Assembly (NCBI GenBank): GCA_964636405.1
Contig: CAZWSI010000030.1
Span: forward strand, 1 to 19,633
Origin: CAZKGE01 sp964636405
GTDB taxonomy: Bacteria > Bacillota > Clostridia > Christensenellales > CAG-138
Length of the DNA stretch: 19,633 bases
Direction: 5' to 3'
Shown one piece after another: positions 1 to 7,312 of the stretch (its first letter is position 1; the number at the start of each line of letters is the position of its first letter). Position numbers and translations under genes: made by a program. The notes under the pieces are model-generated. The model had not been told where the DNA came from and searched no databases. It was given only the letters and a program-made list of their open reading frames with translations.

Positions 1-367
1 GATTCAGCAGATGTCGGAATTGAAGGTTGCGGATAACTCCGGCGCGAAGCGCCTTCGCTGCATAAAGGTGCTCGGCGGTTCGAGGCGGCGCTACGCCTAT
101 ATCGGCGACGTGATCGTGGCGTCCGTCAAATCGGCTTCGCCGGGTGGTGCGGTCAAGAAGAAGGACGTAGTCCGCGCGGTCGTGGTGCGCACGGTTTCCG
201 GCACGCACCGTGCCGACGGCAGCCACATCCGCTTCGACGACAACGCAGCCGTTATCATCAACGATCAAAAGCAGCCCCGCGGCACCCGTATCTTCGGGCC
301 CGTCGCGCGTGAACTGCGCGAGAAGGATTATATGAAAATCGTGTCCCTCGCGCCCGAAGTGCTGTAA
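1..367 (+). CDS. rplN: 50S ribosomal protein L14 (uL14), 5' end cut by the window
   Basis: L14 is a core protein of the large subunit, lying at the 30S interface near L19 and the factor-binding face. The frame opens at the last base of an inferred ATG: the first codons visible are ATT CAG CAG ATG, giving the family's usual start M-I-Q-Q. The ATG at 11 is therefore an internal Met, and the full protein would be 122 residues, the normal length. Family signatures are VADNSGAKRL near the N-terminus, VVRT, FDDNAAVIIND and the C-terminal GPVARELREKDYMKIVSLAPEVL region. It is the first visible gene of the spc operon, 12 nt before rplX. Identity is certain; only the start lies outside the window. Confidence 0.98.
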   Translation, partial: IQQMSELKVADNSGAKRLRCIKVLGGSRRRYAYIGDVIVASVKSASPGGAVKKKDVVRAVVVRTVSGTHRADGSHIRFDDNAAVIINDQKQPRGTRIFGPVARELREKDYMKIVSLAPEVL

Positions 368-379
368 GGAGGAAGCGAC

Positions 380-721
380 ATGAATAAGCTGAACGTCAAA
401 AAAGGCGACACCGTCGTGGTTATCTCCGGCAAGGACAAGGGCAAGCAGGGCAAAATCCTGGTGGCCTATCCCGAAAAGGAGCGCGTCGTGGTGCAAAACG
501 CCGCACTGGTAACCCGCCACGTCAAGCCTCGCCGGCAGGGCGAGCCGGGCGGCCGCATCGAGAAGGAAGGCTCCCTCCACGTGTCCAACGTGAAGCTGGT
601 CTGCCCCAAGTGCGAAAAGCCGACCCGCGTGGGCCACGAGATTGCCGAGGTAGAGATTTCCGGCACAAAAAAGATGAAGAGCGTCCGCGTCTGCAAGGAA
701 TGCGGCAAGCGCATTGACTAA
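380..721 (+). CDS. rplX: 50S ribosomal protein L24 (uL24)
   Basis: L24 binds 23S rRNA early and helps start large-subunit assembly near the peptide exit tunnel. The 113-residue product starts at ATG 380 behind an AGGAGG site. It has the KOW motif at its N-terminus (VKKGDTVVVISGKDKGKQGKI, about residues 6-26) and RHVKPRRQGEPGG in the middle. The C-terminal half has two CxxC knuckles, CPKC and CKEC, a possible zinc site found in many Bacillota L24 proteins. It lies 12 nt after rplN and 22 nt before the chosen rplE start. Identity is certain; zinc binding is inferred from the cysteine spacing. Confidence 0.97.
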   Translation: MNKLNVKKGDTVVVISGKDKGKQGKILVAYPEKERVVVQNAALVTRHVKPRRQGEPGGRIEKEGSLHVSNVKLVCPKCEKPTRVGHEIAEVEISGTKKMKSVRVCKECGKRID

Positions 722-743
722 GGCGGAAGGAGGAACTGGAACA

Positions 744-1433
744 GTGGCAAAAAAGGATGTAGAACAAACCGAAGCGAACGTGACCGCCAAGAAGGCAGCT
801 CCCAAGACCGCCGCGCCCAAGGCTGCGAAGGCCCCCAAGGCCGACAAGGCTGAAAAGGCCGAGCAGGCCGCGCCCGCCGAAAAGGTGGCGCCGCGCCTCA
901 GGCAGAAGTATGTGGGCGAGGTTGTGCCCGCGCTGAAGGAGCAATTTCACTACGCGAACGTGATGCAGATTCCGCGCCTCGAGAAGATTATCATCAACAT
1001 GGGCCTCGGCTCCGAGAAGGATAATCCCAAGGGCGTTGAGGCGGCGTGCAAGGAGCTTGCGCAGATTGCCGGCCAGAAGCCCGTTGTGACCAAGGCCAAG
1101 AAGTCGGTCGCAAACTTTAAGGTCCGCGAGGGCATGAACGTGGGCGCGATGGTGACGCTGCGCGGCGAACGGATGTATTTCTTTGCCGACAAGCTCATGA
1201 ACATCGTCCTCCCCCGCGTGCGCGATTTCCGCGGCGTATCCGACAAGGCCTTCGACGGTCGCGGCAACTATGCCATGGGCGTGAAGGAGCAGTTGATCTT
1301 CCCCGAGATCAATTATGACGACGTCGATAAGGTGCGCGGCATGAACATCGTGTTCGTAACCAGCGCGAAGACCGACGAAGAAGCAAAGGCCCTTTTAGCA
1401 CTGCTGGGCATGCCCTTCGTGCAGGCGCAGTAA
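744..1433 (+). CDS. rplE: 50S ribosomal protein L5 (uL5) with a long Ala/Lys-rich N-terminal extension
   Basis: L5 binds 5S rRNA and contacts the small subunit and the P-site tRNA. I chose the GTG at 744 because AAGGAGG lies about 10 nt upstream; an in-frame ATG at 714 would overlap rplX and has no such site. The product is 229 residues. Residues 51-229 (from RLRQKYVGEVVPAL) match the usual 179-residue protein, with IPRLEKIIINMGLG, GQKPVVTKAKKSVANFK and GVKEQLIFPEI. Residues 1-50 are an added low-complexity tail of Ala, Lys, Pro and Glu with repeated KAAP/KAEKAE units. The tail is predicted disordered and its role is unknown. rpsN follows 13 nt downstream. Identity is certain; start confidence is about 0.85. 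Confidence 0.96.
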   Translation: MAKKDVEQTEANVTAKKAAPKTAAPKAAKAPKADKAEKAEQAAPAEKVAPRLRQKYVGEVVPALKEQFHYANVMQIPRLEKIIINMGLGSEKDNPKGVEAACKELAQIAGQKPVVTKAKKSVANFKVREGMNVGAMVTLRGERMYFFADKLMNIVLPRVRDFRGVSDKAFDGRGNYAMGVKEQLIFPEINYDDVDKVRGMNIVFVTSAKTDEEAKALLALLGMPFVQAQ

Positions 1434-1446
1434 GAGGAGGATTGAC

Positions 1447-1632
1447 ATGGCAAAGACTAGCATGAAGAATAAGCAGGCGCGCACGCCGAAGTTCAGCACC
1501 CGCGCGTATACCCGCTGCCGCATCTGCGGCCGGCCGCACTCGGTGCTCCGCAAGTATGGCATTTGCCGTATCTGCTTCCGCAATCTGGCGTACAAGGGCG
1601 AGATTCCCGGCGTGCGCAAGGCAAGCTGGTAA
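1447..1632 (+). CDS. rpsN: 30S ribosomal protein S14 type Z (uS14)
   Basis: S14 is a late-assembling protein of the 30S head. This is the short zinc form: 61 residues, against about 100 for the zinc-free form. Four cysteines, C24-x2-C27 and C40-x2-C43 (CRIC, CRIC), form the zinc ribbon. The C-terminus GEIPGVRKASW is typical of the family. The ATG has an AGAGGAGG site about 6 nt upstream. The gene lies between rplE and rpsH, its standard position. The zinc form suggests that a zinc-free paralogue, if present, lies elsewhere in the genome. Confidence 0.98.
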   Translation: MAKTSMKNKQARTPKFSTRAYTRCRICGRPHSVLRKYGICRICFRNLAYKGEIPGVRKASW

Positions 1633-1647
1633 AGGAGGAATTGGAAA

Positions 1648-2040
1648 ATGACGGATACCATTGCCGATATGCTCACAAGGATCAGGAACGCTCTGGTCGC
1701 GCGGCATGAGCAGGTGGACGTACCTGCCTCCGGCACAAAGCTTGCCATCGCGAAGATCCTCCTTGACGAGGGTTATATCAAGAGCTACGAGCTGTTTGAG
1801 GAAGGCGTTGCCAAGACCATTCGCATCCAGCTCAAGTACGGCGCGAACAAGCAGCGCGTTATCGTGGGCATCAAGCGCATTTCGCGTCCGGGCCTGCGGG
1901 TTTACGCCCGCAAGGACGAGCTGCCCAAGGTGCTTGGCGGACTGGGCGTGGCGATTATCTCCACCTCCAGCGGCGTCATGACCGACCGCGAGGCCCGCAA
2001 GCTGGGCGTGGGCGGCGAAGTGCTGGCTTACGTTTGGTAA
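1648..2040 (+). CDS. rpsH: 30S ribosomal protein S8 (uS8)
   Basis: S8 binds helix 21 of 16S rRNA and nucleates assembly of the central domain; in Escherichia coli it also represses the spc operon. The 130-residue product starts MTDTIADMLTRIRNAL and ends with the diagnostic block STSSGVMTDREARKLGVGGEVLAYVW. The ATG at 1648 follows an AAAGGAGG site. It is 15 nt after rpsN and 67 nt before rplF, the first gap over 30 nt in the operon. Identity is certain. Whether it acts as a feedback repressor here cannot be seen. Confidence 0.98.
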   Translation: MTDTIADMLTRIRNALVARHEQVDVPASGTKLAIAKILLDEGYIKSYELFEEGVAKTIRIQLKYGANKQRVIVGIKRISRPGLRVYARKDELPKVLGGLGVAIISTSSGVMTDREARKLGVGGEVLAYVW

Positions 2041-2059
2041 AATGCAGGCGAATGAATCG

Positions 2060-2077
2060 ACCGGCCGCGGGGCCGGT
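2060..2077 (+). promoter_or_regulatory. intercistronic hairpin between rpsH and rplF
   Basis: A perfect 7-bp GC stem (ACCGGCC at 2060-2066 with GGCCGGT at 2071-2077) closes a four-base GCGG loop in the 67-nt gap. No T-run follows, so it is not an intrinsic terminator. It could stabilise mRNA ends or help set relative translation of the two genes; that role is inferred. Confidence 0.5.
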
Positions 2078-2107
2078 GTGAACTGAGAACAAAGAAGGAG
2101 AAAACTC

Positions 2108-2647
2108 ATGTCGCGTATCGGAAAACTTCCGGTCCAAATTCCCGCCGGAGTGACAATCACGGTAGACGAAGCGAATCTTGTCGCCGTGAAGGGCCCCAAG
2201 GGCTCGCTCTCGAGCAGGATCTCGCCGGAAATGAAGCTGGAACAGGATGCAGGCATTCTGCATGTCAAGCGTCCTTCGGACTCCAAGGAGCATCGCGCCC
2301 TGCACGGGCTGAGCCGCACGCTGATCAACAATATGGTCACGGGCGTGACGGCGGGCTTTGAAAAGAAGCTTGAGATCGTGGGCGTAGGCTACAGAGCACA
2401 GATGCAGGGAACGACGCTGATCCTCAACGTGGGCTATTCGCATCCCGTAGAGATGCCGGCGCCCGAGGGGATCGCCTTCGAGGTGCCCGCCCCGACGAAG
2501 ATTACCGTCAAGGGCATCGACAAGCAGCTTGTCGGTCAGGTTGCGGCCAATATTCGCATCGTCCGTCCGCCGGAGCCCTACAAGGGCAAGGGCATTCGGT
2601 ATGAGAACGAGGTCGTCCGCCGCAAGGAAGGCAAGACCGGCAAGTAA
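2108..2647 (+). CDS. rplF: 50S ribosomal protein L6 (uL6)
   Basis: L6 sits at the base of the L7/L12 stalk near the sarcin-ricin loop and helps the factor-binding site. The product is 179 residues, the normal length. It begins MSRIGKLPVQIPAGV and ends with the family signature at about residues 153-172 (RIVRPPEPYKGKGIRYENE), followed by a Lys/Arg-rich tail. The central stretch LEIVGVGYRAQMQG is also typical. An AAGGAG site lies upstream of ATG 2108, and rplR follows after 21 nt. Identity is certain. Confidence 0.98.
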   Translation: MSRIGKLPVQIPAGVTITVDEANLVAVKGPKGSLSSRISPEMKLEQDAGILHVKRPSDSKEHRALHGLSRTLINNMVTGVTAGFEKKLEIVGVGYRAQMQGTTLILNVGYSHPVEMPAPEGIAFEVPAPTKITVKGIDKQLVGQVAANIRIVRPPEPYKGKGIRYENEVVRRKEGKTGK

Positions 2648-2668
2648 GGCGGGAAGGAGTGAGAGAAA

Positions 2669-3037
2669 ATGTTTGCAAAGATTGACAAAAATGCGGTGCG
2701 GCAGGGACGGCATTACCGGCAGCGGAAGAACATCGTCGGGACGCCCGAGCGCCCGCGGCTCAACGTTTACCGCTCCACCAGCCATATCTATGCGCAGGTG
2801 ATCGACGACGAGAAGGGGAATACCCTGGTTTCCGCCTCCACGCTGGACGCGGAGTTCAAGGCGGGCCTCTCCGGCAAGACAAAGGTCGAGCAGGCGGCGC
2901 TTGTGGGTGAGCTCGTTGGAAAGCGCGCGGCTGAGAAGGGCGTGACCAAGGTCGTGTTCGACCGCGGCGGCTACCTGTACACGGGCCGCGTTGCGGCGCT
3001 GGCTGACGGCGCGCGCAAGGCCGGGCTGGACTTTTGA
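2669..3037 (+). CDS. rplR: 50S ribosomal protein L18 (uL18)
   Basis: L18 binds 5S rRNA together with L5 and attaches it to 23S rRNA in the central protuberance. The product is 122 residues. It has a basic N-terminus (KNAVRQGRHYRQRKNIVGTPERPRLNVYRS region), the HIYAQVIDD strand and the C-terminal block VVFDRGGYLYTGRVAALADGARKAGLDF. The start ATG 2669 is preceded by GGAAGGAGTG. The gene lies 11 nt before rpsE in standard order. Identity is certain. Confidence 0.98.
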   Translation: MFAKIDKNAVRQGRHYRQRKNIVGTPERPRLNVYRSTSHIYAQVIDDEKGNTLVSASTLDAEFKAGLSGKTKVEQAALVGELVGKRAAEKGVTKVVFDRGGYLYTGRVAALADGARKAGLDF

Positions 3038-3048
3038 GGAGGAACGAG

Positions 3049-3558
3049 ATGCAAAACAACAGGAGATTTGATAAAGAGCCCTCGGAATACAAGGAGCGCC
3101 TTGTCTCGATCAACCGTGTGGCCAAGGTTGTCAAGGGCGGCAAGAATTTCCGCTTCACGGCGCTGATGGTCGTCGGCAACGAAAACGGCAAGGTTGGCGT
3201 TGGGCTCGGCAAAGCGGCTGAAATCCCCGAGGCTGTGCGCAAGGGCGTGGAAGACGCGAAGCGCCACATCGTGGAGGTCCCCATTGTCGACACGACCATC
3301 CCGCATCAGGTCGAGGGCCGCTTTGGCAAGGGCCATGTGCGCATGCTCCCCGCTGAAGAAGGTACCGGCGTTATCGCGGGCGGTCCCGCCCGTGCCGTGC
3401 TGGAGATGGTCGGCATCCGCAACATCCGCACCAAGTCCTACGGCTCGAATAACCCGGCCAACTGCGTGAAGGCAACCATCGACGGGCTTTCGCAGCTTCG
3501 CACGGCCGAGCAGGTCGCCAAGCTTCGCGGCAAGTCCGTGGAAGAGATTCTGGGCTAA
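3049..3558 (+). CDS. rpsE: 30S ribosomal protein S5 (uS5)
   Basis: S5 lines the mRNA entry channel and contributes to decoding accuracy. I place the start at ATG 3049, directly after the GAGGAGG site; an upstream in-frame TTG at 3034 lies inside the end of rplR and would make the ribosome-binding site coding. The product is 169 residues. The N-terminal double-stranded RNA-binding fold carries ERLVSINRVAKVVKGGKNFRF, and the C-terminal half has GPARAVLEMVGIRNI and TKSYGSNNPANCVKAT. Its neighbours rplR and rpmD are in the usual order. Identity is certain; start confidence is about 0.9. Confidence 0.97.
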   Translation: MQNNRRFDKEPSEYKERLVSINRVAKVVKGGKNFRFTALMVVGNENGKVGVGLGKAAEIPEAVRKGVEDAKRHIVEVPIVDTTIPHQVEGRFGKGHVRMLPAEEGTGVIAGGPARAVLEMVGIRNIRTKSYGSNNPANCVKATIDGLSQLRTAEQVAKLRGKSVEEILG

Positions 3559-3573
3559 GGGGGGGCGTGAAGA

Positions 3574-3753
3574 ATGGCTAACATCAAAATCACGCTCGTC
3601 AAGAGCACCATCGGCTCGCTGAAGGATCAGCAGGCGACGATCGAAGCGCTGGGTCTCAAAAAGCGCGGCAGCACCGTTGTCAAGCCCGATAACGTTGCTA
3701 TCCGCGGCATGGTGTTTAAGGTGAAGCACCTTGTCAAGGTCGAAGAAGTTTAA
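3574..3753 (+). CDS. rpmD: 50S ribosomal protein L30 (uL30)
   Basis: L30 is a small large-subunit protein found in many, but not all, bacteria. The 59-residue product starts MANIKITLVKSTIG and continues with a helix (DQQATIEALGLKKRG) and the family's NVAIRGMVFKVKHLVKVEE ending. It fills the gap between rpsE and rplO, with 15 nt on each side. The ATG follows a G-rich AAGGGGGGG site. Size, sequence and position all agree with L30. Confidence 0.96.
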   Translation: MANIKITLVKSTIGSLKDQQATIEALGLKKRGSTVVKPDNVAIRGMVFKVKHLVKVEEV

Positions 3754-3768
3754 GGGGAGGGCAATGCA

Positions 3769-4212
3769 ATGAAACTGCATGAATTACAGCCCGCACCGGG
3801 TTCGACAAAGTCCCCCAAGCGCGTGGGCCGCGGCACCGGCTCCGGCATGGGCAAGACCTCGACCATGGGGCACAAGGGCCAGAAAGCCCGCAGCGGCTCC
3901 AAGAAGAACGGCTTTGAAGGCGGCCAGATGCCCCTTGCACGCCGTTTGCCCAAGCGCGGCTTCCATAACAACTTTGCGAAGGTCTATACGGTCATCAATA
4001 TTTCCGACCTGGAAGGTCTTGAAAACGGCACCGTGGTCACCGTCGAGCTCCTCAAGGAGCAGGGCGTGATCAGCAAAATTGAAAAGGACGGCCTGAAGGT
4101 CTTGGGCGGCGGCGAGCTGACGAAGAAACTGGACGTCAAGGCGGCCAAGTTTTCCAAGACGGCGCAGGAAGCCATCAAGGCTGCGGGCGGGAGTGTTGAG
4201 GTGATCGGCTGA
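3769..4212 (+). CDS. rplO: 50S ribosomal protein L15 (uL15)
   Basis: L15 is a late-assembly large-subunit protein with a long basic extension that threads through 23S rRNA. The product is 147 residues. The N-terminal half is Gly/Lys/Arg-rich (KSPKRVGRGTGSGMGKTS, HKGQKARSGSKKNGFEGGQMPL), and the C-terminal domain has LKVLGGGELTKKLDVKA and the ending AAGGSVEVIG. The stop TGA overlaps the secY start by one base (TGATG), a translational-coupling arrangement. Identity is certain. Confidence 0.98.
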   Translation: MKLHELQPAPGSTKSPKRVGRGTGSGMGKTSTMGHKGQKARSGSKKNGFEGGQMPLARRLPKRGFHNNFAKVYTVINISDLEGLENGTVVTVELLKEQGVISKIEKDGLKVLGGGELTKKLDVKAAKFSKTAQEAIKAAGGSVEVIG

Positions 4213-5522
4213 TGTTTAAGACCTACGTCAACGCGTTCAAGATCAAGGATATCCGCAAAAAGCTCCTTATGACGCTTTTGCTGATCGTGATCTACCGGCT
4301 GGGGTGCTTTATACCGATCCCGGGCGTGAACACGGCGATTTTGGCTGAAGCAGTCGAGAGCTACGATATTCTGGGCTTTCTGGATCTGCTCACGGGCAGC
4401 TCCTTCAGCCAGTTTACGCTCTTTGCCATGGGCATTTCGCCCTACATCACGGCTTCCATTATCCTGCAGCTCCTCACGATCGCGATTCCCGCTTTGGAGA
4501 GGCTCAGCAAGGCGGATGACGGCCGCGAGAAGATCGAGCGCATCACGCGCTACACGGGCGTGGCGCTTGCCATGGTGCAGTCCATCGGCATTTTCGTGGG
4601 TTTGCAGAATGCCGGCAACAACGTGCTGGTCAACGCGAACTTCTTCGGCTACATGACCATCGGCGTATGCGCCACGGCGGGCACGGCGTTCCTCATGTGG
4701 CTGGGCGAGCGGATTACGGAGAAGGGCATCGGCAACGGCATCTCCATGCTGATTTTCGCCTCCATCGTCTCGCGCGTCCCGGCGACCCTCATCGGCTGGG
4801 TGCAGGGCCTTGCCGCGGGTACGCTCGGCTATAACACGAAGGAAGCGATTGCAAACGCCAAGCCGGGTGTTTCGGCGCTCGCGTTTATCGCCCTCATTCT
4901 CATCGTGGTTGGCCTCATTACGCTGGTGGTGTACGTGGATCAGGCGCAGCGCCGCATCCCCGTGCAGTATGCCAAGCGCGTGGTGGGCCGCAAGATGTAC
5001 GGCGGCCAGAGCACCTTCCTTCCGCTCAAGGCGAATGCCAACGGCGTTTTGCCGCTCATTTTCGCCATGACCTTCATCCAGTTCCCGGGCATGATTGCCC
5101 AGTTCTGGCCGGACGGCGGGTTCTATGCCTTCTACACCAAGTATTTGGGCTCTACGTCCATCGTGTACTATCTGGTGTACGCGCTGCTGATCATCGGCTT
5201 TGGGTATTTCTACTCCTCGATCTCGTTCAATCCGATCGAGATGAGCAAGAACCTGCAGCAAAACGGCGGCTTTATCACCGGCATTCGTCCCGGCAAGCCC
5301 ACGAGCGATTATCTGGCCCGCATTTCGAGCCGGCTCACGCTCTTTGGCTCCCTGTTCCTGGCGGTGGTTGCCATTCTGCCGACACTCGCGCTCAGCACGC
5401 TGGGCCAGACCTCGGCGTTTGGCGCGACAAGCGTTCTGATCATGGTCAGCGTGGCGCTGGAAACGACGGATCAGCTTGAGAGCCACATGCTTATGCGGCA
5501 CTACAAGGGCTTTCTGAACTGA
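4212..5522 (+). CDS. secY: protein translocase subunit SecY
   Basis: SecY forms the protein-conducting channel of the Sec translocon in the inner membrane, working with SecE, SecG and SecA. The 436-residue product has about ten hydrophobic segments. Family motifs include the amphipathic start FKIKDIRKKLLMTLLLI, GCFIPIPGVN, the plug-region stretch SSFSQFTLFAMGISPYITASI, ADDGREKIERITRYTG, and ISFNPIEMSKNLQQNGGFI before the last segments. Its ATG overlaps the rplO stop by one base, so it has no separate leader. An 81-nt gap with a strong hairpin separates it from adk. Identity is certain. Confidence 0.98.
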   Translation: MFKTYVNAFKIKDIRKKLLMTLLLIVIYRLGCFIPIPGVNTAILAEAVESYDILGFLDLLTGSSFSQFTLFAMGISPYITASIILQLLTIAIPALERLSKADDGREKIERITRYTGVALAMVQSIGIFVGLQNAGNNVLVNANFFGYMTIGVCATAGTAFLMWLGERITEKGIGNGISMLIFASIVSRVPATLIGWVQGLAAGTLGYNTKEAIANAKPGVSALAFIALILIVVGLITLVVYVDQAQRRIPVQYAKRVVGRKMYGGQSTFLPLKANANGVLPLIFAMTFIQFPGMIAQFWPDGGFYAFYTKYLGSTSIVYYLVYALLIIGFGYFYSSISFNPIEMSKNLQQNGGFITGIRPGKPTSDYLARISSRLTLFGSLFLAVVAILPTLALSTLGQTSAFGATSVLIMVSVALETTDQLESHMLMRHYKGFLN

Positions 5523-5535
5523 GTATGACGCGCGC

Positions 5536-5564
5536 GGCGCGGCCGGGGCTTCCCCGGCTGCGTC
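5536..5564 (+). promoter_or_regulatory. strong GC hairpin between secY and adk
   Basis: In the 81-nt gap, GCCGGGG at 5542-5548 pairs with CCCCGGC at 5552-5558 around a CTT loop. The stem extends outward to about 13 bp, including two G-U pairs. No T-run follows, so termination is unlikely. The likely role is to limit read-through or to protect or process mRNA between the secretion gene and the adenylate kinase gene (inference). Confidence 0.5.
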
Positions 5565-5603
5565 CGCCGCGGATGCTTCGCCATGCGAAAGGGGTATTGC
5601 GGT

Positions 5604-6227
5604 ATGAAGCTCATTTTCCTGGGCCCGCCGGGTGCGGGCAAGGGTACGCAGGCGGAGCGGGTTGCCGCCCGTTTCGGTCTTGCGCATATTTCAACGGGCG
5701 ATATGCTGCGTGCGGAAATGCGTGCGGGCACAGCGCTCGGCAAGGCTGCCAAGTCCTTTATCGACGCGGGCGCGCTTGTGCCCGACGACGTGATCATGGG
5801 CATGGTGGCCGAGCGCATAAAGCAGCCGGACTGCGCGGCGGGCTTCCTCTTTGATGGGTTCCCCCGCACGGTGGCGCAGGCCGACGCGCTTGCGACCCTT
5901 TCGAATATTGACTGTGTGGTCAATATCGAGGTTCCCGCTTCCCGCATCGTCGAGCGCATCAGCGGGCGCCGGATGTGCGCGGGCTGCGGCGCGGCCTACC
6001 ACGTATCCACGCACGCGGGCGACGTCTGCGAAAAATGCGGCGGCGCGCTCTATCAGCGCGACGACGACAAGCAGGAAACGGTTGCAAACCGCTTGCGCGT
6101 CTATGAAGCCCAAACGCAGCCGCTCATCGCGTACTATACCGAGAAGGCGCTCCTTAGGAGCGTCGACGGCGACCGGGACATCGAGCTTGTGGCGCAGGCG
6201 ATTGCAAACGTCCTTCCGGTGAACTGA
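5604..6227 (+). CDS. adk: adenylate kinase, zinc-LID type
   Basis: The enzyme interconverts ATP + AMP and 2 ADP in the cytoplasm. I chose ATG 5604 (MKLIFLGPPGAGKGTQ), which puts the P-loop at residues 7-15 as usual and has AAAGGGG upstream; an in-frame ATG at 5583 adds seven unsupported residues. The product is 207 residues. Visible motifs are the AMP-binding STGDMLR (30-36), DGFPRT (84-89) and a LID domain with C125-x2-C128 and C142-x2-C145, the zinc-binding form common in Gram-positive bacteria. The stop overlaps the map start by one base (TGATG). secY-adk-map is the standard order. Confidence 0.97.
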   Translation: MKLIFLGPPGAGKGTQAERVAARFGLAHISTGDMLRAEMRAGTALGKAAKSFIDAGALVPDDVIMGMVAERIKQPDCAAGFLFDGFPRTVAQADALATLSNIDCVVNIEVPASRIVERISGRRMCAGCGAAYHVSTHAGDVCEKCGGALYQRDDDKQETVANRLRVYEAQTQPLIAYYTEKALLRSVDGDRDIELVAQAIANVLPVN

Positions 6228-7015
6228 TGCGGCGCGGCACGGAGGAGCGTATTACGCTCAAATCCCAGTCGGACATCGCCTGCATGCAGGCGGCGGGCCG
6301 CGTGGTAGAGGAAACGCTCGCGCTGCTTGGCCGTGCGGTTCGGAGCGGCATCACGACCGACGAGCTGGACGAGATCGCGCATGACTGCATTGTAAAGGCA
6401 GGCGCCGTGCCCTCGTTTCTGCATTATCAGGGGTATCCCAAGAGCATCTGCGCCTCGGTCAACGCCGAGGTCGTGCACGGGATACCGGGCAAGTACCGCC
6501 TCAAGGACGGGGATATCGTCAGCTGCGACGTTGGCGCGTTCCTCGAGGGCTTTCATGGCGACGCGGCGCGCACCTTCTTGGTGGGCGACGTAGCCGAGGA
6601 AACGAGGCGGCTGGTTGAGGTTACGAAGGCGTGCTTCTTCGTGGGACTCAAGTATGCCCGGGTGGGCTATCGTATCAGCGATATTTCGCTCGCGGTGCAG
6701 CGTCACGCGGAGGGAAACGGCTACTCGGTCGTGCGGGAAATGATCGGACACGGGGTGGGGCGCAAGCTTCACGAGCCGCCCGACGTGCCCAATTACTGGG
6801 ATAGCTTCCTGTTTTCCGGCCGGGGCGAACGGCTGGCGGCGGGCATGGCCATCGCCATCGAGCCCATGATCAATTTGGGCCGGCGGGAGGTTGTGCAGCG
6901 CAGCAATGGCTGGACGATCGAGGCTGCCGACGGAAAGCCCTCGGCGCACTATGAGAACACCGTGATCATCACGGACGGGGAACCGCTGCTGACGACCCTG
7001 CACGAGGGGGCGTAG
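6227..7015 (+). CDS. map: methionine aminopeptidase, type I
   Basis: The enzyme removes the initiator Met from new proteins using a two-metal centre. The product is 262 residues. The ligands of the pita-bread fold are all present: D101 (SCDVGAF), D112 (HGDAARTF), H175 (GHGVGR), E212 (IEPM) and E243 (HYENT), plus substrate-binding H84 (VVHGIP). It has no N-terminal SH3-binding zinc finger, as expected for the short bacterial form. The start overlaps the adk stop by one base, and the next gene begins 2 nt after its stop, so translation is probably coupled on both sides. Confidence 0.97.
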   Translation: MRRGTEERITLKSQSDIACMQAAGRVVEETLALLGRAVRSGITTDELDEIAHDCIVKAGAVPSFLHYQGYPKSICASVNAEVVHGIPGKYRLKDGDIVSCDVGAFLEGFHGDAARTFLVGDVAEETRRLVEVTKACFFVGLKYARVGYRISDISLAVQRHAEGNGYSVVREMIGHGVGRKLHEPPDVPNYWDSFLFSGRGERLAAGMAIAIEPMINLGRREVVQRSNGWTIEAADGKPSAHYENTVIITDGEPLLTTLHEGA

Positions 7016-7017
7016 GC

Positions 7018-7299
7018 ATGAACGAGGAAGCGCTGGGCGCGCTTGTGCGCTCTAGGGCGGGGCGCGACAAGGGCCGCAGCTTCGCGGTGATGGAAGTGGT
7101 GGATGAAAACCACGTGCGCATCGCGGACGGCGACTTGCGCAAGACCGCCTCTCCCAAACTCAAAAAGCTCCGGCATCTTGCCGTGAGCGGCGTGTGGCTG
7201 GGAGAAGTGCGCAGTAAGCTTCTTTCCGGAGAAGGACTCACGGACGCGGAGCTCCGCAAAGCGCTGCTGGCCGCAAGCGGCCTGGAAGCGACCGACTGA
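7018..7299 (+). CDS. KOW-domain RNA-binding protein (L14e-like)
   Basis: This 93-residue protein sits between map and infA, where many Bacillota carry a small KOW protein related to eukaryotic/archaeal ribosomal protein L14e (Bacillus subtilis YbzG is at the same place). The KOW-like strand is LVRSRAGRDKGRSFAVMEVV (about 9-28), followed by VRIADGDLRKTASPKLKKLRHL, rich in basic residues. The C-terminal third is helical. ATG 7018 is 2 nt after the map stop, with GGGGG of the map end as a weak ribosome-binding site. Its exact role in translation is unknown. Family assignment rests on both sequence pattern and location. Confidence 0.85.
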   Translation: MNEEALGALVRSRAGRDKGRSFAVMEVVDENHVRIADGDLRKTASPKLKKLRHLAVSGVWLGEVRSKLLSGEGLTDAELRKALLAASGLEATD

Positions 7300-7312
7300 C
7301 AGGAGGGATAGT

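Noticed and set aside
714..743. Upstream ATG at 714 as the rplE start
   Set aside because: It overlaps the end of rplX, lacks a ribosome-binding site, and would place the AAGGAGG site of GTG 744 inside the coding region.
3984..5687. A 567-codon open frame on the minus strand across rplO, secY and adk
   Set aside because: It is antisense to secY, which is unmistakable, and its translation is Arg/His/Gln/Glu-rich with no family resemblance.
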